This document shows positions 1-7,406 of a DNA stretch of 11,798 bases, one piece after another (position 1 is the stretch's first letter; every line of letters begins with the position of its first letter). The stretch is from CAVPEW01 sp050247895 (lineage in GTDB: Bacteria; Actinomycetota; Acidimicrobiia; Acidimicrobiales; VFJN01). The translations under genes were made by a program, and so were the position numbers. The notes under the pieces were generated by a model. That model was not told the origin of the DNA. It searched no databases and saw nothing but the letters and a program-made list of their open reading frames with translations. The stretch lies in assembly GCA_050247895.1 (NCBI GenBank), contig JBFWTJ010000107.1:1-11798 (forward strand), written 5' to 3'.

Positions 1-459
1 CTCGACCCAGAACCACGACGGAAACCCGACCAGACCCCGACCCGGCGGGTTCATCCCGACCACCAACCCCGGCTTCAACACATCCCGCGCCAACCGCTCC
101 GCCTCACCACGCACCGCAAGCTCCGGAGCATCCGGGGTGATCCACCGGAACCGGCTCATCGACCCATCGCAGAACTCCAGGAACGGCTTGGCCTCAGGGC
201 CCGGCGACCCGCCGAAGAACAGGCGGACGTCGAAACCCGTGTTCCGGACGTAGGGCACCAGCCGGCAACGACGGCCATCCCGGTCCGACCCGCTTCCTGC
301 GACGACATCGGCCTGTCGGCCGGCCTCGACCCTTACGCCTCCCTCGAACGTGGAGACTGCCGTCCACTGGGCGCCGCGGACTCTCCCATCAGCCGACGCA
401 GGCACGGCAATGGCTGCGAGCACAGCCGCGCACACGACGGCGAAGACGAGGCGCCTCAT
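1..459 (-). CDS. Secreted protein of unknown function, 3' end cut by window
   Basis: An open frame begins with ATG at 459 and runs off the window without a stop, giving the first 153 residues. The N-terminus is a classical Sec signal peptide: MRR, a hydrophobic stretch (about residues 4-19), then an ASA cleavage site after residue 23. The mature part has two cysteines (C65, C97) that could form a disulfide. It ends in a Gly/Pro-rich stretch followed by an aromatic motif (PSWFWVE, residues 147-153). Similar 'P-T/S-W-F-W-V' motifs occur in secreted actinobacterial hypothetical proteins, but I cannot name a family. The ATG overlaps the stop of the upstream lipoprotein gene (ATGA, 456-459), so the two genes are probably co-translated and their products may act together at the cell surface. 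The stretch encoded by about 1-140 uses many G- or T-ending codons (TTG, GTG, GCG, CGT, GGT), unlike the C-rich usage nearer the start. A real exported gene is likely; its role is unknown. Confidence 0.72.
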   Translation of the reverse strand, partial: MRRLVFAVVCAAVLAAIAVPASADGRVRGAQWTAVSTFEGGVRVEAGRQADVVAGSGSDRDGRRCRLVPYVRNTGFDVRLFFGGSPGPEAKPFLEFCDGSMSRFRWITPDAPELAVRGEAERLARDVLKPGLVVGMNPPGRGLVGFPSWFWVE

Positions 460-1046
460 TCGAACCTCGTGATCATCACGGTCTTCCACACCCCGTCGAC
501 CAATTCGAGGGCGATCTGGTCGGCGATCTCCTCATCCGGGTCGGCCTCGACCGGTTGCTTGGTCACTGGATCGATGAGCACCTGATGGTTCCTCCACGCA
601 TCCAGGACGACGGCTCTACCGAGCTCCACGTCCACGACCACCTGGATCTGACGATCAGACCGAACCCATGAAGCTCGACCCTCCGCGATCCGATCCCTGA
701 TCTCCTGGGCGGTCACCTCCAGCTGGCCCCCCGCCAAGACCTCGGACAGCGCAGCCTCGTCCAGCTCGAGGTTCCAGACCTGGTCGGCGTAGACGTCCCA
801 ACCACGCAGGTACGCGGCTTCGACCTGGCCCTCAACCGTGCCGGGCGCGTAGGTCGTGCTCGTCGTGCTGGTCGGGCGCAACGGCACCGTCGAGGTCGTC
901 GACGACGAGGTCGACGGGGCCACCGAGGCCGACGAGGCCACTCCTGGGGCGGCCCGCTCCCGGTCGGACGAACATCCGATGGTCACCGCCCCCGCGACGA
1001 TCACGGCACCGAGGACGATGAGAAGGCGATGGACCGGCGCAGGCAC
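456..1046 (-). CDS. Putative lipoprotein with Ser/Thr-rich linker and NTF2-like-sized domain
   Basis: This 196-residue protein starts at GTG 1046; an in-frame stop lies a few codons upstream, so no much earlier start is possible. Residues 8-24 are hydrophobic and end in V-T-I-G-C25, an acceptable though not ideal lipobox, so membrane anchoring through a lipidated C25 is inferred. Residues 26-68 are a Ser/Thr/Pro/Ala-rich spacer typical of actinobacterial lipoproteins. The C-terminal part, about 70-196, has an Ala/Leu/Glu-rich helical start followed by alternating beta-type segments ending in DGVWKTVMITRFE. The size and layout recall NTF2-like/SnoaL-type domains of actinobacterial lipoproteins, but no diagnostic motif is visible. 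Its stop overlaps the start of the next, secreted-protein gene by 4 nt. A TTGTAC-17-TAGGGT promoter-like sequence sits 8 nt before the GTG, so the message may be leaderless. Function unknown. Confidence 0.75.
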   Translation of the reverse strand: MPAPVHRLLIVLGAVIVAGAVTIGCSSDRERAAPGVASSASVAPSTSSSTTSTVPLRPTSTTSTTYAPGTVEGQVEAAYLRGWDVYADQVWNLELDEAALSEVLAGGQLEVTAQEIRDRIAEGRASWVRSDRQIQVVVDVELGRAVVLDAWRNHQVLIDPVTKQPVEADPDEEIADQIALELVDGVWKTVMITRFE

Positions 1047-1054
1047 GGCCGGGC

Positions 1055-1083
1055 ACCCTATCCATCTGAATCAGACGGTACAA
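1055..1083 (-). promoter_or_regulatory. Candidate promoter, possibly leaderless, for the lipoprotein gene
   Basis: Read on the minus strand there is TTGTAC (1083-1078), a 17-nt spacer, and TAGGGT (1060-1055), then 8 nt to the GTG start at 1046. Each box matches the sigma-70-type consensus at only 3 of 6 positions, but TANNNT boxes are normal in high-GC actinobacteria. The distance would put the transcription start at or next to the start codon. The surrounding DNA (about 1060-1100) is the most AT-rich stretch nearby. Weak evidence. Confidence 0.35.
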
Positions 1084-1175
1084 CGACAATTTTCGATCTA
1101 GCTCGGTCGGCGCCACCTCGTCGCCCTCACCGTCGACGTCCCCGAGGTGGCTGTGCCGCCTACGACCGGTCGAGT

Positions 1176-1201
1176 GGTGCCAGCGCTTCCCCTGTGGCAC
1201 C
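1176..1201 (-). terminator. Possible weak hairpin after the export operon
   Basis: A perfect 7-bp inverted repeat (GGTGCCA at 1176-1182, TGGCACC at 1195-1201) with a 12-nt loop begins 13 nt beyond the stop of the last export-operon gene. No T-tract follows on the minus strand, so it is at best a non-canonical terminator. The rest of the 167-nt gap (1047-1213) holds only the candidate promoter for the lipoprotein gene. Confidence 0.3.
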
Positions 1202-1213
1202 GAGCACCCGGGC

Positions 1214-2938
1214 TCAGCCGCCGCGGGTCGGGGGGCCGTTGATCACGATCCGGCCGCCGGCGGGGCCGGCGAAGCCACCGGGGAAGGTACCGCCCGGGCT
1301 CGACGTGGAACCGTCGGTCGCCGAGCTGGGCAGCGGTTCGTCCAGGTCGGCCAGCACCACCTCGTCGCCCTCGGCCACGCCGGAGTCGATCGCCGTCCAG
1401 GTCGGCCCCACCGCACCGGTCACCACCGGGACGACGACCGGTTCGCCGTCCTCGAGGACCGTGACCGTCGAACGGCCGCCCTCGACGTGGACGGCCGAGG
1501 TCGGCACCACGAGCCCCTCCTGCGCCGCGGTCACGATCGACACGCCAGCCACGGTCCCGTTGCCGAGGTCGACGTCGTCGGGCAGGCCGACGGTCACCGG
1601 GTACGCGGCACCGGCCGACGTCGACACCGAGGCCGGCCCGATGGCCACGACCTCGCCCTCGACCGGCTCGTCCCACCCGTCGGGCACCACGGTGGCCCGT
1701 TGGCCGATCTCCACGTCGGGCAGGTCCACGATGCCCACGGTCGTGGTCACCTCGTAGCCGCCGGGGCCCACCACCACGATCGCCGCCGTCGCCGACGCCG
1801 CCTCCACGTCGTCGCCCACGGCCATGCCCACCGACACGACCGTGCCGTCGACGGGGCTGACGACCACCGCCTGCTTGAGGGCCTGCTGGGCCGCCGCCAG
1901 CTCGGCCGCGGCCTGGTCCACCGCGGCCTGGTAGGCGACGAGATCGGCGGCGGAGGGCGACGAAGAGGCGACCGGCGCGGAGGACCGCTCGGTGGAGCTC
2001 GAACCTCCCGTCCCCGGCGAGGCCGAACCGGCCGACGAGCCCGTGCCGCCGCGATCGGACGTGGACGAGCCCTGCGGGTCGGCGGCCTCCTGGCCGTCCT
2101 CCGCCTGGGCCCGCGCCTCGGCCAGGTCGGCGGCCCGCTGGGCCAGCAGCCCGTCGAGCGCCGCGGCCGCCGTGCTCAGCGCCACCTGGGCCTGGTCGAC
2201 GGCCTGCTGCGCCCCCTGCACGTCGGCCAGCGCCTCCTGGCAGACGGTGATGGCGGCCGCGTCGGGCGGCGGCGCGTCGGGGTCGCCGACCGCGGCGCAG
2301 AGCGAGGACGAGGCGGCCAGCGCCACCTGCGCGTCGGCCAGGGCGGCGTCGACGGCGACCTGGCCGTCGAGGACCGCCTGCTGGGCCGCGGCGAGCTCCT
2401 CGTCGGCCACCGCGGCCGCCGCAACGGCCGCAGTGGCCGCCACGGTCGGGAACGTCGGACGGCCCGCGGCCGCCGCCTGCACGGCATCGGCCACGCGGCT
2501 CGACCCGGTGGACGCGGCCGACACCGCCGGACCGGAACCCCCCGGGTCCTCGCCGTCCAGGGCCCGCTCCAGCGCGAGCTCCGCCGCGTCCAGGGCGGCC
2601 TGGCGCTGGTTGATCGCCACCTGGAGGGCGGCCACGTCGAGCGTGGCCAGGACCTGGCCGCGCGCCACCGAAGCGCCGACCGCGGCCTCGACGGTGGCCA
2701 CCCGGCCCGCGATCGGGAACGACACCGACGCCTGGGACACCGGCTCGACCGTGCCGACCGCGTCCACCGTCTGCTCCACCTCGGCCCGTGTCACCTGCGT
2801 CGTGCGGTAGCCGCCCGAGGCCCCGCCCGTGGTGGCCGTCACGCCGCCGGCCACCACCAGCCCGGCGAGCCCGAGCGTGCCGCACAGCCGGGGCAGCCGG
2901 CCGAGGCGCCGCCGAGCCCGCGCACCGCTCACGTCCAT
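1214..2938 (-). CDS. HlyD/MacA-type efflux adaptor with long Ala-rich coiled coil (second adaptor)
   Basis: This 574-residue protein is the periplasmic-adaptor-type subunit of an ABC exporter, inferred to bridge the MacB-like permease to an extracytoplasmic partner or substrate. After a short Arg-rich tail there is one TM anchor (about 20-38). The first half of a biotinyl/lipoyl-like domain follows (about 60-105, with FPIAGRVATVEAAVGASV). A very long Ala/Gln/Glu/Asp-rich coiled-coil region spans about 108-350, then the second lipoyl half (VVSPVDGTVVSVGMAVGDDV, 359-378), a beta-barrel and a membrane-proximal domain (to about 535). The tail is Gly/Pro/Ser-rich. The helical region contains a Pro-rich turn bracketed by C214 and C233, and a Ser/Gly insert at about 288-330. 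It is longer than usual for MacA-like adaptors (roughly 370-400). I chose ATG 2938 over GTG 2951-2953, which abuts the permease stop, because GGAGGG lies 7 nt before the ATG. It is the last gene of the export operon. The family is clear; the substrate is not. Confidence 0.88.
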   Translation of the reverse strand: MDVSGARARRRLGRLPRLCGTLGLAGLVVAGGVTATTGGASGGYRTTQVTRAEVEQTVDAVGTVEPVSQASVSFPIAGRVATVEAAVGASVARGQVLATLDVAALQVAINQRQAALDAAELALERALDGEDPGGSGPAVSAASTGSSRVADAVQAAAAGRPTFPTVAATAAVAAAAVADEELAAAQQAVLDGQVAVDAALADAQVALAASSSLCAAVGDPDAPPPDAAAITVCQEALADVQGAQQAVDQAQVALSTAAAALDGLLAQRAADLAEARAQAEDGQEAADPQGSSTSDRGGTGSSAGSASPGTGGSSSTERSSAPVASSSPSAADLVAYQAAVDQAAAELAAAQQALKQAVVVSPVDGTVVSVGMAVGDDVEAASATAAIVVVGPGGYEVTTTVGIVDLPDVEIGQRATVVPDGWDEPVEGEVVAIGPASVSTSAGAAYPVTVGLPDDVDLGNGTVAGVSIVTAAQEGLVVPTSAVHVEGGRSTVTVLEDGEPVVVPVVTGAVGPTWTAIDSGVAEGDEVVLADLDEPLPSSATDGSTSSPGGTFPGGFAGPAGGRIVINGPPTRGG

Positions 2939-2945
2939 GTCGGTT

Positions 2946-2951
2946 CCCTCC
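2946..2951 (-). promoter_or_regulatory. Ribosome binding site fixing the start of the second adaptor
   Basis: On the minus strand GGAGGG lies 7 nt before ATG 2938. It overlaps the in-frame GTG at 2953-2951 that follows the permease stop directly, which argues against that GTG being the start. Confidence 0.6.
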
Positions 2952-2953
2952 AC

Positions 2954-4186
2954 TCACTCGCTCCTCAGGGCGTCGATCGGCGCGAGCCGCGCCGCACGGG
3001 TCGCCGGGTACACGCCGAACAGGAGGCCGATGCACAGGGCGATCCCCACCGCGAGCACCGCCGAGCCGGCCGACAGGACCACACGGGCGTCGGCCAGCGC
3101 CGGGACCACCAGCGCACCCGCGCACCCCGCGGCCACGCCGAGCAGCCCGCCGGCCAGGCCGAGCACCGACGCCTCGACCAGGAACTGCCGGCGGATCGAC
3201 CGGGGCCGGGCACCCAGGGCCTTGCGCAGGCCGATCTCGCGGATCCGCTCGGCGACCGACACCAGCATGATGTTCATCACGCCGATCCCGCCGACCAGCA
3301 GGGAGATCACGGCGATCCCGCCCAGCATCACGGTCATCGTCCGGTCGACCGAGGTGGCCGCGGCGAGGATCGACTCCTGGGTGGCGATGGAGAAGTCGGC
3401 GTCGGACGGCGAGGTGATGCCGTGCAGGTTGAGCAGCAGCGCCTCGGTCTCCTGGTAGGCGGCGGACAGGGTCCGGTCCGAGCCGGCCTTCACGTACAGG
3501 GCGCTCAGCGAGTCCCGGTCGGTCCCGCCCACCAACCGCTGGCCGTAGGTGGTCAGCGGCACCAGGGCCACGTCGTCGTTGCTCGCCGCCTCCGAAGAGC
3601 TCAGCGGTTCGAGCACCCCGACCACCTCGAGGGTGGTCCCGCCGTAGGCGACGGTCTGGCCGACCGCAGCGGTCGTGCCGAACAGCTCCTGGGCGGTGTC
3701 GGGTCCGAGCACCACCACGCGGGCCCGGGTGGCGAGGTCCTCCTCGGTGAGGAACCGGCCACTGGCCACGGCCCGGGACCGGACCACGGCCCAGCTGTCG
3801 GTGGTGCCGGTCAGCGTCGTGGTCCAGTTGGCGTCCCCCGCGGTCAGCGACGCCAGCGTGGAGGCCACGGGCGCGACCGCCACGACGTCGGGCGCCGCCT
3901 CGGAGGACCCGAGCGCCTCGGCGTCGGCCGCCCTCAGCGTCGAGGACGACCCGAAGCCGCCCCTGATCCCGTCGCCGTCGGTGCTGCTGCCCGGCGACAC
4001 CACGAGCAGGTTCGTGCCCAGCTCGTCGATCTGGTCCCGCACGTCGGCCCGGGCGCCGTTGCCGATCCCGACGGTGAGGATCACCGCGGTGATGCCGATG
4101 AGGATGCCCAGCATCGTCAGGGCCGAGCGGAGCCGGTGGGTCCGCACCGCGTCCGCCGCGGTGCGGAAGGTGTCACGCCAGCTCAC
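2954..4186 (-). CDS. MacB/FtsX-type ABC transporter permease
   Basis: This 410-residue membrane subunit belongs to the type VII (MacB/LolCDE/FtsX-like) ABC family, which couples cytoplasmic ATP hydrolysis to movements of extracytoplasmic domains rather than moving substrate through a pore. It has four TM segments: TM1 at about 20-42, then an extracytoplasmic MacB_PCD-type domain (about 45-280), TM2 at about 285-310, TM3 at 336-361 and TM4 at 369-393. Hallmarks are GVMNIMLVSV followed by ERIREIGLRKALGAR (302-327) and the C-terminal FGVYPATRAARLAPIDALRSE motif. Length matches simple, ATPase-less MacB-type permeases. The GTG start overlaps the ATPase stop as GTGA (4183-4186), as expected for subunits made in fixed ratio. 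Strong family assignment; the exported compound (drug, peptide, lipid or a mechanical signalling role) cannot be told from sequence. Confidence 0.95.
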   Translation of the reverse strand: MSWRDTFRTAADAVRTHRLRSALTMLGILIGITAVILTVGIGNGARADVRDQIDELGTNLLVVSPGSSTDGDGIRGGFGSSSTLRAADAEALGSSEAAPDVVAVAPVASTLASLTAGDANWTTTLTGTTDSWAVVRSRAVASGRFLTEEDLATRARVVVLGPDTAQELFGTTAAVGQTVAYGGTTLEVVGVLEPLSSSEAASNDDVALVPLTTYGQRLVGGTDRDSLSALYVKAGSDRTLSAAYQETEALLLNLHGITSPSDADFSIATQESILAAATSVDRTMTVMLGGIAVISLLVGGIGVMNIMLVSVAERIREIGLRKALGARPRSIRRQFLVEASVLGLAGGLLGVAAGCAGALVVPALADARVVLSAGSAVLAVGIALCIGLLFGVYPATRAARLAPIDALRSE

Positions 4187-4914
4187 GAGGCCACCCCGAC
4201 CGCACCGGTCGGCGCGTCGGCGTGGACCCTCCCGTCGAGGATCCGGATGGTCCGCCCGGCCCGGGCCGCCACCTCCGGCTCGTGGGTGATCAGCACCACC
4301 GTCCGGCCGGCGAGGTGCAGGTCGTGCAACAGGCGCAGGACCTCCTCGGTCGAGGCCGAGTCGAGGTTGCCGGTCGGCTCGTCGGCCAGCAGCAGCGACG
4401 GTTCGGTGACCAGCGCCCGGGCGATCGCCACCCGCTGCTGCTGGCCGCCCGACAGCTCGCCGGGCCGGTGGTCGGCCCGCCCGGACAGCCCGACCTGGGC
4501 CAGGGCGTCCAGGGCCCGGGCCCGGCGGGTGGACCGGTCGACCCCGGCGTAGACGAGGGGCAGCTCCACGTTGCGCCAGGCCGGCAGGTAGGCGAGCAGG
4601 TTGAACTGCTGGAAGACGAAGCCGATGTGGCGGTTGCGCACCTCGGCCAGCTGGTCCTCGTCGAGGTCGGCCACGTCACGCCCGGCCAGGCGGAACCGCC
4701 CGGTGGTGGGCACGTCGAGGCAGCCGAGGATGTGCATCAGGGTCGACTTGCCCGACCCCGACGGTCCGGTGACGGCGACCATCTCGCCCCGGCCGATCAC
4801 CAGGGACACGTCGGACACCGCCTCCACCCGGACCGCGCCGGTGTCGTAGGTCTTGCCCACGCCGACCAGCTCGATCACCGGGTCGGCCTCGGGCGGTACG
4901 GAGACCACCGGCAT
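4183..4914 (-). CDS. MacB/LolD-type ABC transporter ATP-binding protein
   Basis: This 243-residue cytoplasmic ATPase powers the permease encoded directly downstream. All nucleotide-binding motifs are intact: Walker A GPSGSGKS (50-57), Q-loop FQQFNLL (101-107), signature LSGGQQQ (154-160), Walker B LLLADE with catalytic E179, D-loop GNLD (182-185) and H-loop H211. The spacing and the phrase GCLDVPTTG after Walker A are typical of the LolD/MacB subgroup. The short C-terminal extension after about 230 is Ala/Thr-rich. ATG 4914 shares one base with the stop of the first adaptor (TGATG). The stop overlaps the permease start by 4 nt. Nothing suggests inactivation. Very secure family call; substrate unknown. 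Confidence 0.96.
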   Translation of the reverse strand: MPVVSVPPEADPVIELVGVGKTYDTGAVRVEAVSDVSLVIGRGEMVAVTGPSGSGKSTLMHILGCLDVPTTGRFRLAGRDVADLDEDQLAEVRNRHIGFVFQQFNLLAYLPAWRNVELPLVYAGVDRSTRRARALDALAQVGLSGRADHRPGELSGGQQQRVAIARALVTEPSLLLADEPTGNLDSASTEEVLRLLHDLHLAGRTVVLITHEPEVAARAGRTIRILDGRVHADAPTGAVGVAS

Positions 4915-6329
4915 CAGCCCTGCCCCCTCGCCGTGCCGGCGAGCGCCTCGCGCATCTCGACGATCCCGGGCGGGACGCCACCGGTGCCGCCGCCGTCCTG
5001 CCCGGCGACCTCGACCGACAGGCCGGGGAGCTCGACCACGACCTGCTCGCCGGCGGACAGGCCGCTGACGACCTGGACCATCGAGCCCGACCGCATGCCG
5101 GTGGTCACCGTGCGCTCCTCGTCGCCGGACCCGGTGCGGACCACGACCGTCGAGGTCCCGTCGACCGAGCGCACCGCGAACGACGGCACCTGGACCACGT
5201 CGGCCACCTCCTCGACGGTGACCTCGACCGAGACCGAGGCGCCGGCCACGAACGAGCCGCTGTCGTCGGTGAAGGCGACGGTGACCGGGAAGCGGGCCAC
5301 GCCCGAGCTGGCATCGGCGATCCGGCCGACCTCGGTGACCGAACCGGTCGCCGTGGCCGCCGCGCCGCCGGGCCCGCCCATCTCGAGGCCCGCTCCGCCG
5401 GCGCCGTCGCCGTCGGTGGCCGTGGCCTCGTCCTCGCCGGAGGTCGCCGAGCCCGGGCCGAAGCCGCCGACGGGCCCGCCGGCGGACCGCTCCAGCACCG
5501 GTCCGCCGGCGCCGAACTCGAAGACGCCGGACCCCGACGACGCCGCGGGCGAGATCACGACCGCCTGGCCCGGGGCCAGCTCGGCCACGTCGGTGGCGTC
5601 GAAGCCCAGCTCGACCTCGTACGAGGACGTGCTGACGAGCCGGACGTGAGCGCCCGAACCCGAGCCGTCGGACGAGCCCGGGGTGCCGGACGAGCCGAGG
5701 TCGCCGGCCGACCGTCCCGAGCCCGAGTCGCTCCCGGTGGCGTCGATCCCGCCGACGCCGCCCGAGGCCAGCTCCTCGCCCACCGTCAGGTCGACCGACA
5801 CCACGGTGGCGTCGAACGTGGCCACCAGGTTCGCCCCGGCCAGGTCCTCCTGCGCCTGGGCGAGCCGGTCCTGCGCCGTGGCCAGGGCCGACTCGTCGGC
5901 GGCGATCTGCGCGTCCGAGGCGTCGTCGTCCTCGTGGTCGGACAGCGTGGCCTCGGCCTGGGCCACGTCGGCCTCGGCCTGGGCCAGGTCGGCCTCCAGC
6001 TCCCGCGAGTCGAGCGAGGCCAGCACCGTCCCGGCCGGCACCTGCTGGCCGGCGACCACGTTCACGGCGGTGACCGTGCCCGACACCGTGAAGCTCAGGT
6101 CGGCCGTGTCGGCCGCGGCGACCGTGCCCTCGGCGGTCAGGGTCCGGGCCATCGTGCCGAGCGTGGCCTCCACCACCTGCTCGGTGGGCGTGTCCGTCGT
6201 CGGTGCGGTTCCGCCGTCGTCGCGCACGACGAGCCAGCCGCCGAAGGCCACGCAGGCGACGAGCGGCATGACGACCCAGGGTTGGCGGACCAGCCGGCCC
6301 AGGGACGGGACGCGCCTCCGCCCGCTCAC
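4914..6329 (-). CDS. HlyD/RND-type efflux adaptor (first adaptor)
   Basis: This 471-residue membrane-anchored adaptor has a basic N-terminus, a TM segment at about 18-36, the first half of a lipoyl/barrel-sandwich domain (SGTVTAVNVVAGQQVPAGTV, 83-102), and an Ala/Glu/Asp coiled coil at about 108-165. The second lipoyl half (VVSVDLTVGEEL, 176-187) follows, then a Gly/Ser linker (about 190-228), a beta-barrel (about 229-260) and a further beta domain (about 328-440). An unusual Gly/Ala/Ser/Glu-rich low-complexity insert (about 262-327) splits the barrel from that last domain. It is inferred to cooperate with the MacB-like ABC transporter encoded next. The GTG start at 6329 overlaps the DUF5666 gene stop (GTGA). 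The protein is clearly different in sequence and coiled-coil length from the second adaptor at the end of the operon, so this is not a recent tandem duplication. Family call secure; partner choice inferred. Confidence 0.9.
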   Translation of the reverse strand: MSGRRRVPSLGRLVRQPWVVMPLVACVAFGGWLVVRDDGGTAPTTDTPTEQVVEATLGTMARTLTAEGTVAAADTADLSFTVSGTVTAVNVVAGQQVPAGTVLASLDSRELEADLAQAEADVAQAEATLSDHEDDDASDAQIAADESALATAQDRLAQAQEDLAGANLVATFDATVVSVDLTVGEELASGGVGGIDATGSDSGSGRSAGDLGSSGTPGSSDGSGSGAHVRLVSTSSYEVELGFDATDVAELAPGQAVVISPAASSGSGVFEFGAGGPVLERSAGGPVGGFGPGSATSGEDEATATDGDGAGGAGLEMGGPGGAAATATGSVTEVGRIADASSGVARFPVTVAFTDDSGSFVAGASVSVEVTVEEVADVVQVPSFAVRSVDGTSTVVVRTGSGDEERTVTTGMRSGSMVQVVSGLSAGEQVVVELPGLSVEVAGQDGGGTGGVPPGIVEMREALAGTARGQG

Positions 6330-7342
6330 CGGGCCCTCGCCCCGTCCGGCGCGACCCCGTCGACCGACGTGCGGAGCTCGGCGCCGAAGCCGGCGAGGTC
6401 GTCGCCCCGCCGGACCGCGGTGGCCACGACGGTGTCGCCGTCCTGCTCGCCGACGGCCAGGACGACGTCGCCCACGGCGAGGTCGTCGCGGTCGATCTCG
6501 CGCTCCAGGGTCACCGCCGTCCCGTCGGTCACCTGCACGACCGTCGTCGTGCCGTCGGCGGCCTCGACGGTGAGGCTCCCCTCGGCGACGGCGACCACCT
6601 CGCCGCTCACGAAGCCGCCGGGGCGGCCGGGACCGCCACCGCCGACGGTCCCACCGTCGGGCGGCGTGCCGTCGAAGGTCGGTCCCTCGCCGTCACCCGC
6701 ACCCTCGGCCGCCCCGCCGGCACCCCCGGCCGGTGCACCGCCGACCGGCCCGGAGCCGCCCTGGGCGCCCGGGCCACCGGGGCCGCCCGCCGGCATGGCC
6801 CCACCGGAGCCGCCGAAGGCCAGGCCGTCGCCGACCGACACCCGTTCGGCGACGACCTCGCCGTCGTCGGACGCCTCGCCCACCACCGTGACGGTGTCGC
6901 CCACGGCCACGTCGTCGATCGAGCCCTCGACGGTCTCGCCGTAGGTGGTCTCGGCCGAGGTCGACACGGTCAGGACGCGGGTGGAGCCGTCGGGCTCCTC
7001 GGCCTCCACGGTCAGGCTGTCGTCGTCGATCGAGGTGATCGTGCCCCGGCCGCCGAGGCGCACCGCCATGGGGCCGGCACCGTCGCCGGGCGTGGCGCCC
7101 GATGCCTGCGTGCCGCCACCGCCGTCGGCGGCGACCGCGTCGGCCCCGGACCCGGACCCGCCGTCGAGGGCACCGGTGGCGACCACCCCGGCGCCCACTC
7201 CGAGGGCGGCCACCGCCGCGGCCGCGATCCAGGCCTTGGCGCCGGCGCCCCGGCGTGGCTCGGCGGCCGGCTCGGGCGGGGAGGGCTCGCCGGGCGGCGG
7301 CCAGGGCGGGGGCGCCGAAGGCGGCAGGGTCGTCTCGGACAT
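6326..7342 (-). CDS. Membrane-anchored protein with two DUF5666-like domains
   Basis: This 338-residue protein has a Pro-rich cytoplasmic N-terminus (1-35), one TM segment (about 36-58) and an outside part with two similar beta-rich modules. The first (about 98-170) begins GRGTITSIDDDSLTVEAEE and the second (about 244-313) begins VSGEVVAVAEGSLTVEAADG; each ends in a 'V-G-D-x-V ... V-V-A-x-V' strand pair. This is the pattern of DUF5666, small OB-like or barrel domains often found near exporters and two-component genes. A Gly/Pro/Ala linker (172-243) joins them. ATG 7342 is supported by GGGAGAG 8 nt upstream. It is the first gene of the export operon and overlaps the adaptor gene by 4 nt, so a role in exporter assembly, sensing or substrate handling outside the membrane is inferred. 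No biochemical function is established that I know of. Confidence 0.82.
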   Translation of the reverse strand: MSETTLPPSAPPPWPPPGEPSPPEPAAEPRRGAGAKAWIAAAAVAALGVGAGVVATGALDGGSGSGADAVAADGGGGTQASGATPGDGAGPMAVRLGGRGTITSIDDDSLTVEAEEPDGSTRVLTVSTSAETTYGETVEGSIDDVAVGDTVTVVGEASDDGEVVAERVSVGDGLAFGGSGGAMPAGGPGGPGAQGGSGPVGGAPAGGAGGAAEGAGDGEGPTFDGTPPDGGTVGGGGPGRPGGFVSGEVVAVAEGSLTVEAADGTTTVVQVTDGTAVTLEREIDRDDLAVGDVVLAVGEQDGDTVVATAVRRGDDLAGFGAELRTSVDGVAPDGARAR

Positions 7343-7406
7343 CGCGTCGCTCTCCCGGGGTCGAGGGCTGTCGCCACCGACCTTGCGGGCCCCAGCTCCG
7401 AGGTCG

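Noticed and set aside
1098..3125. 675-codon open frame on the minus strand
   Set aside because: It overlaps the second adaptor in another frame; Arg/Gly/Pro low-complexity translation, whereas the overlapping adaptor frame has clear domains.
1487..4552. 1021-codon open frame on the plus strand
   Set aside because: It is antisense to the adaptor, permease and ATPase genes. The translation is Arg/Gly/His-rich with no domain, as expected for a GC-rich shadow frame.
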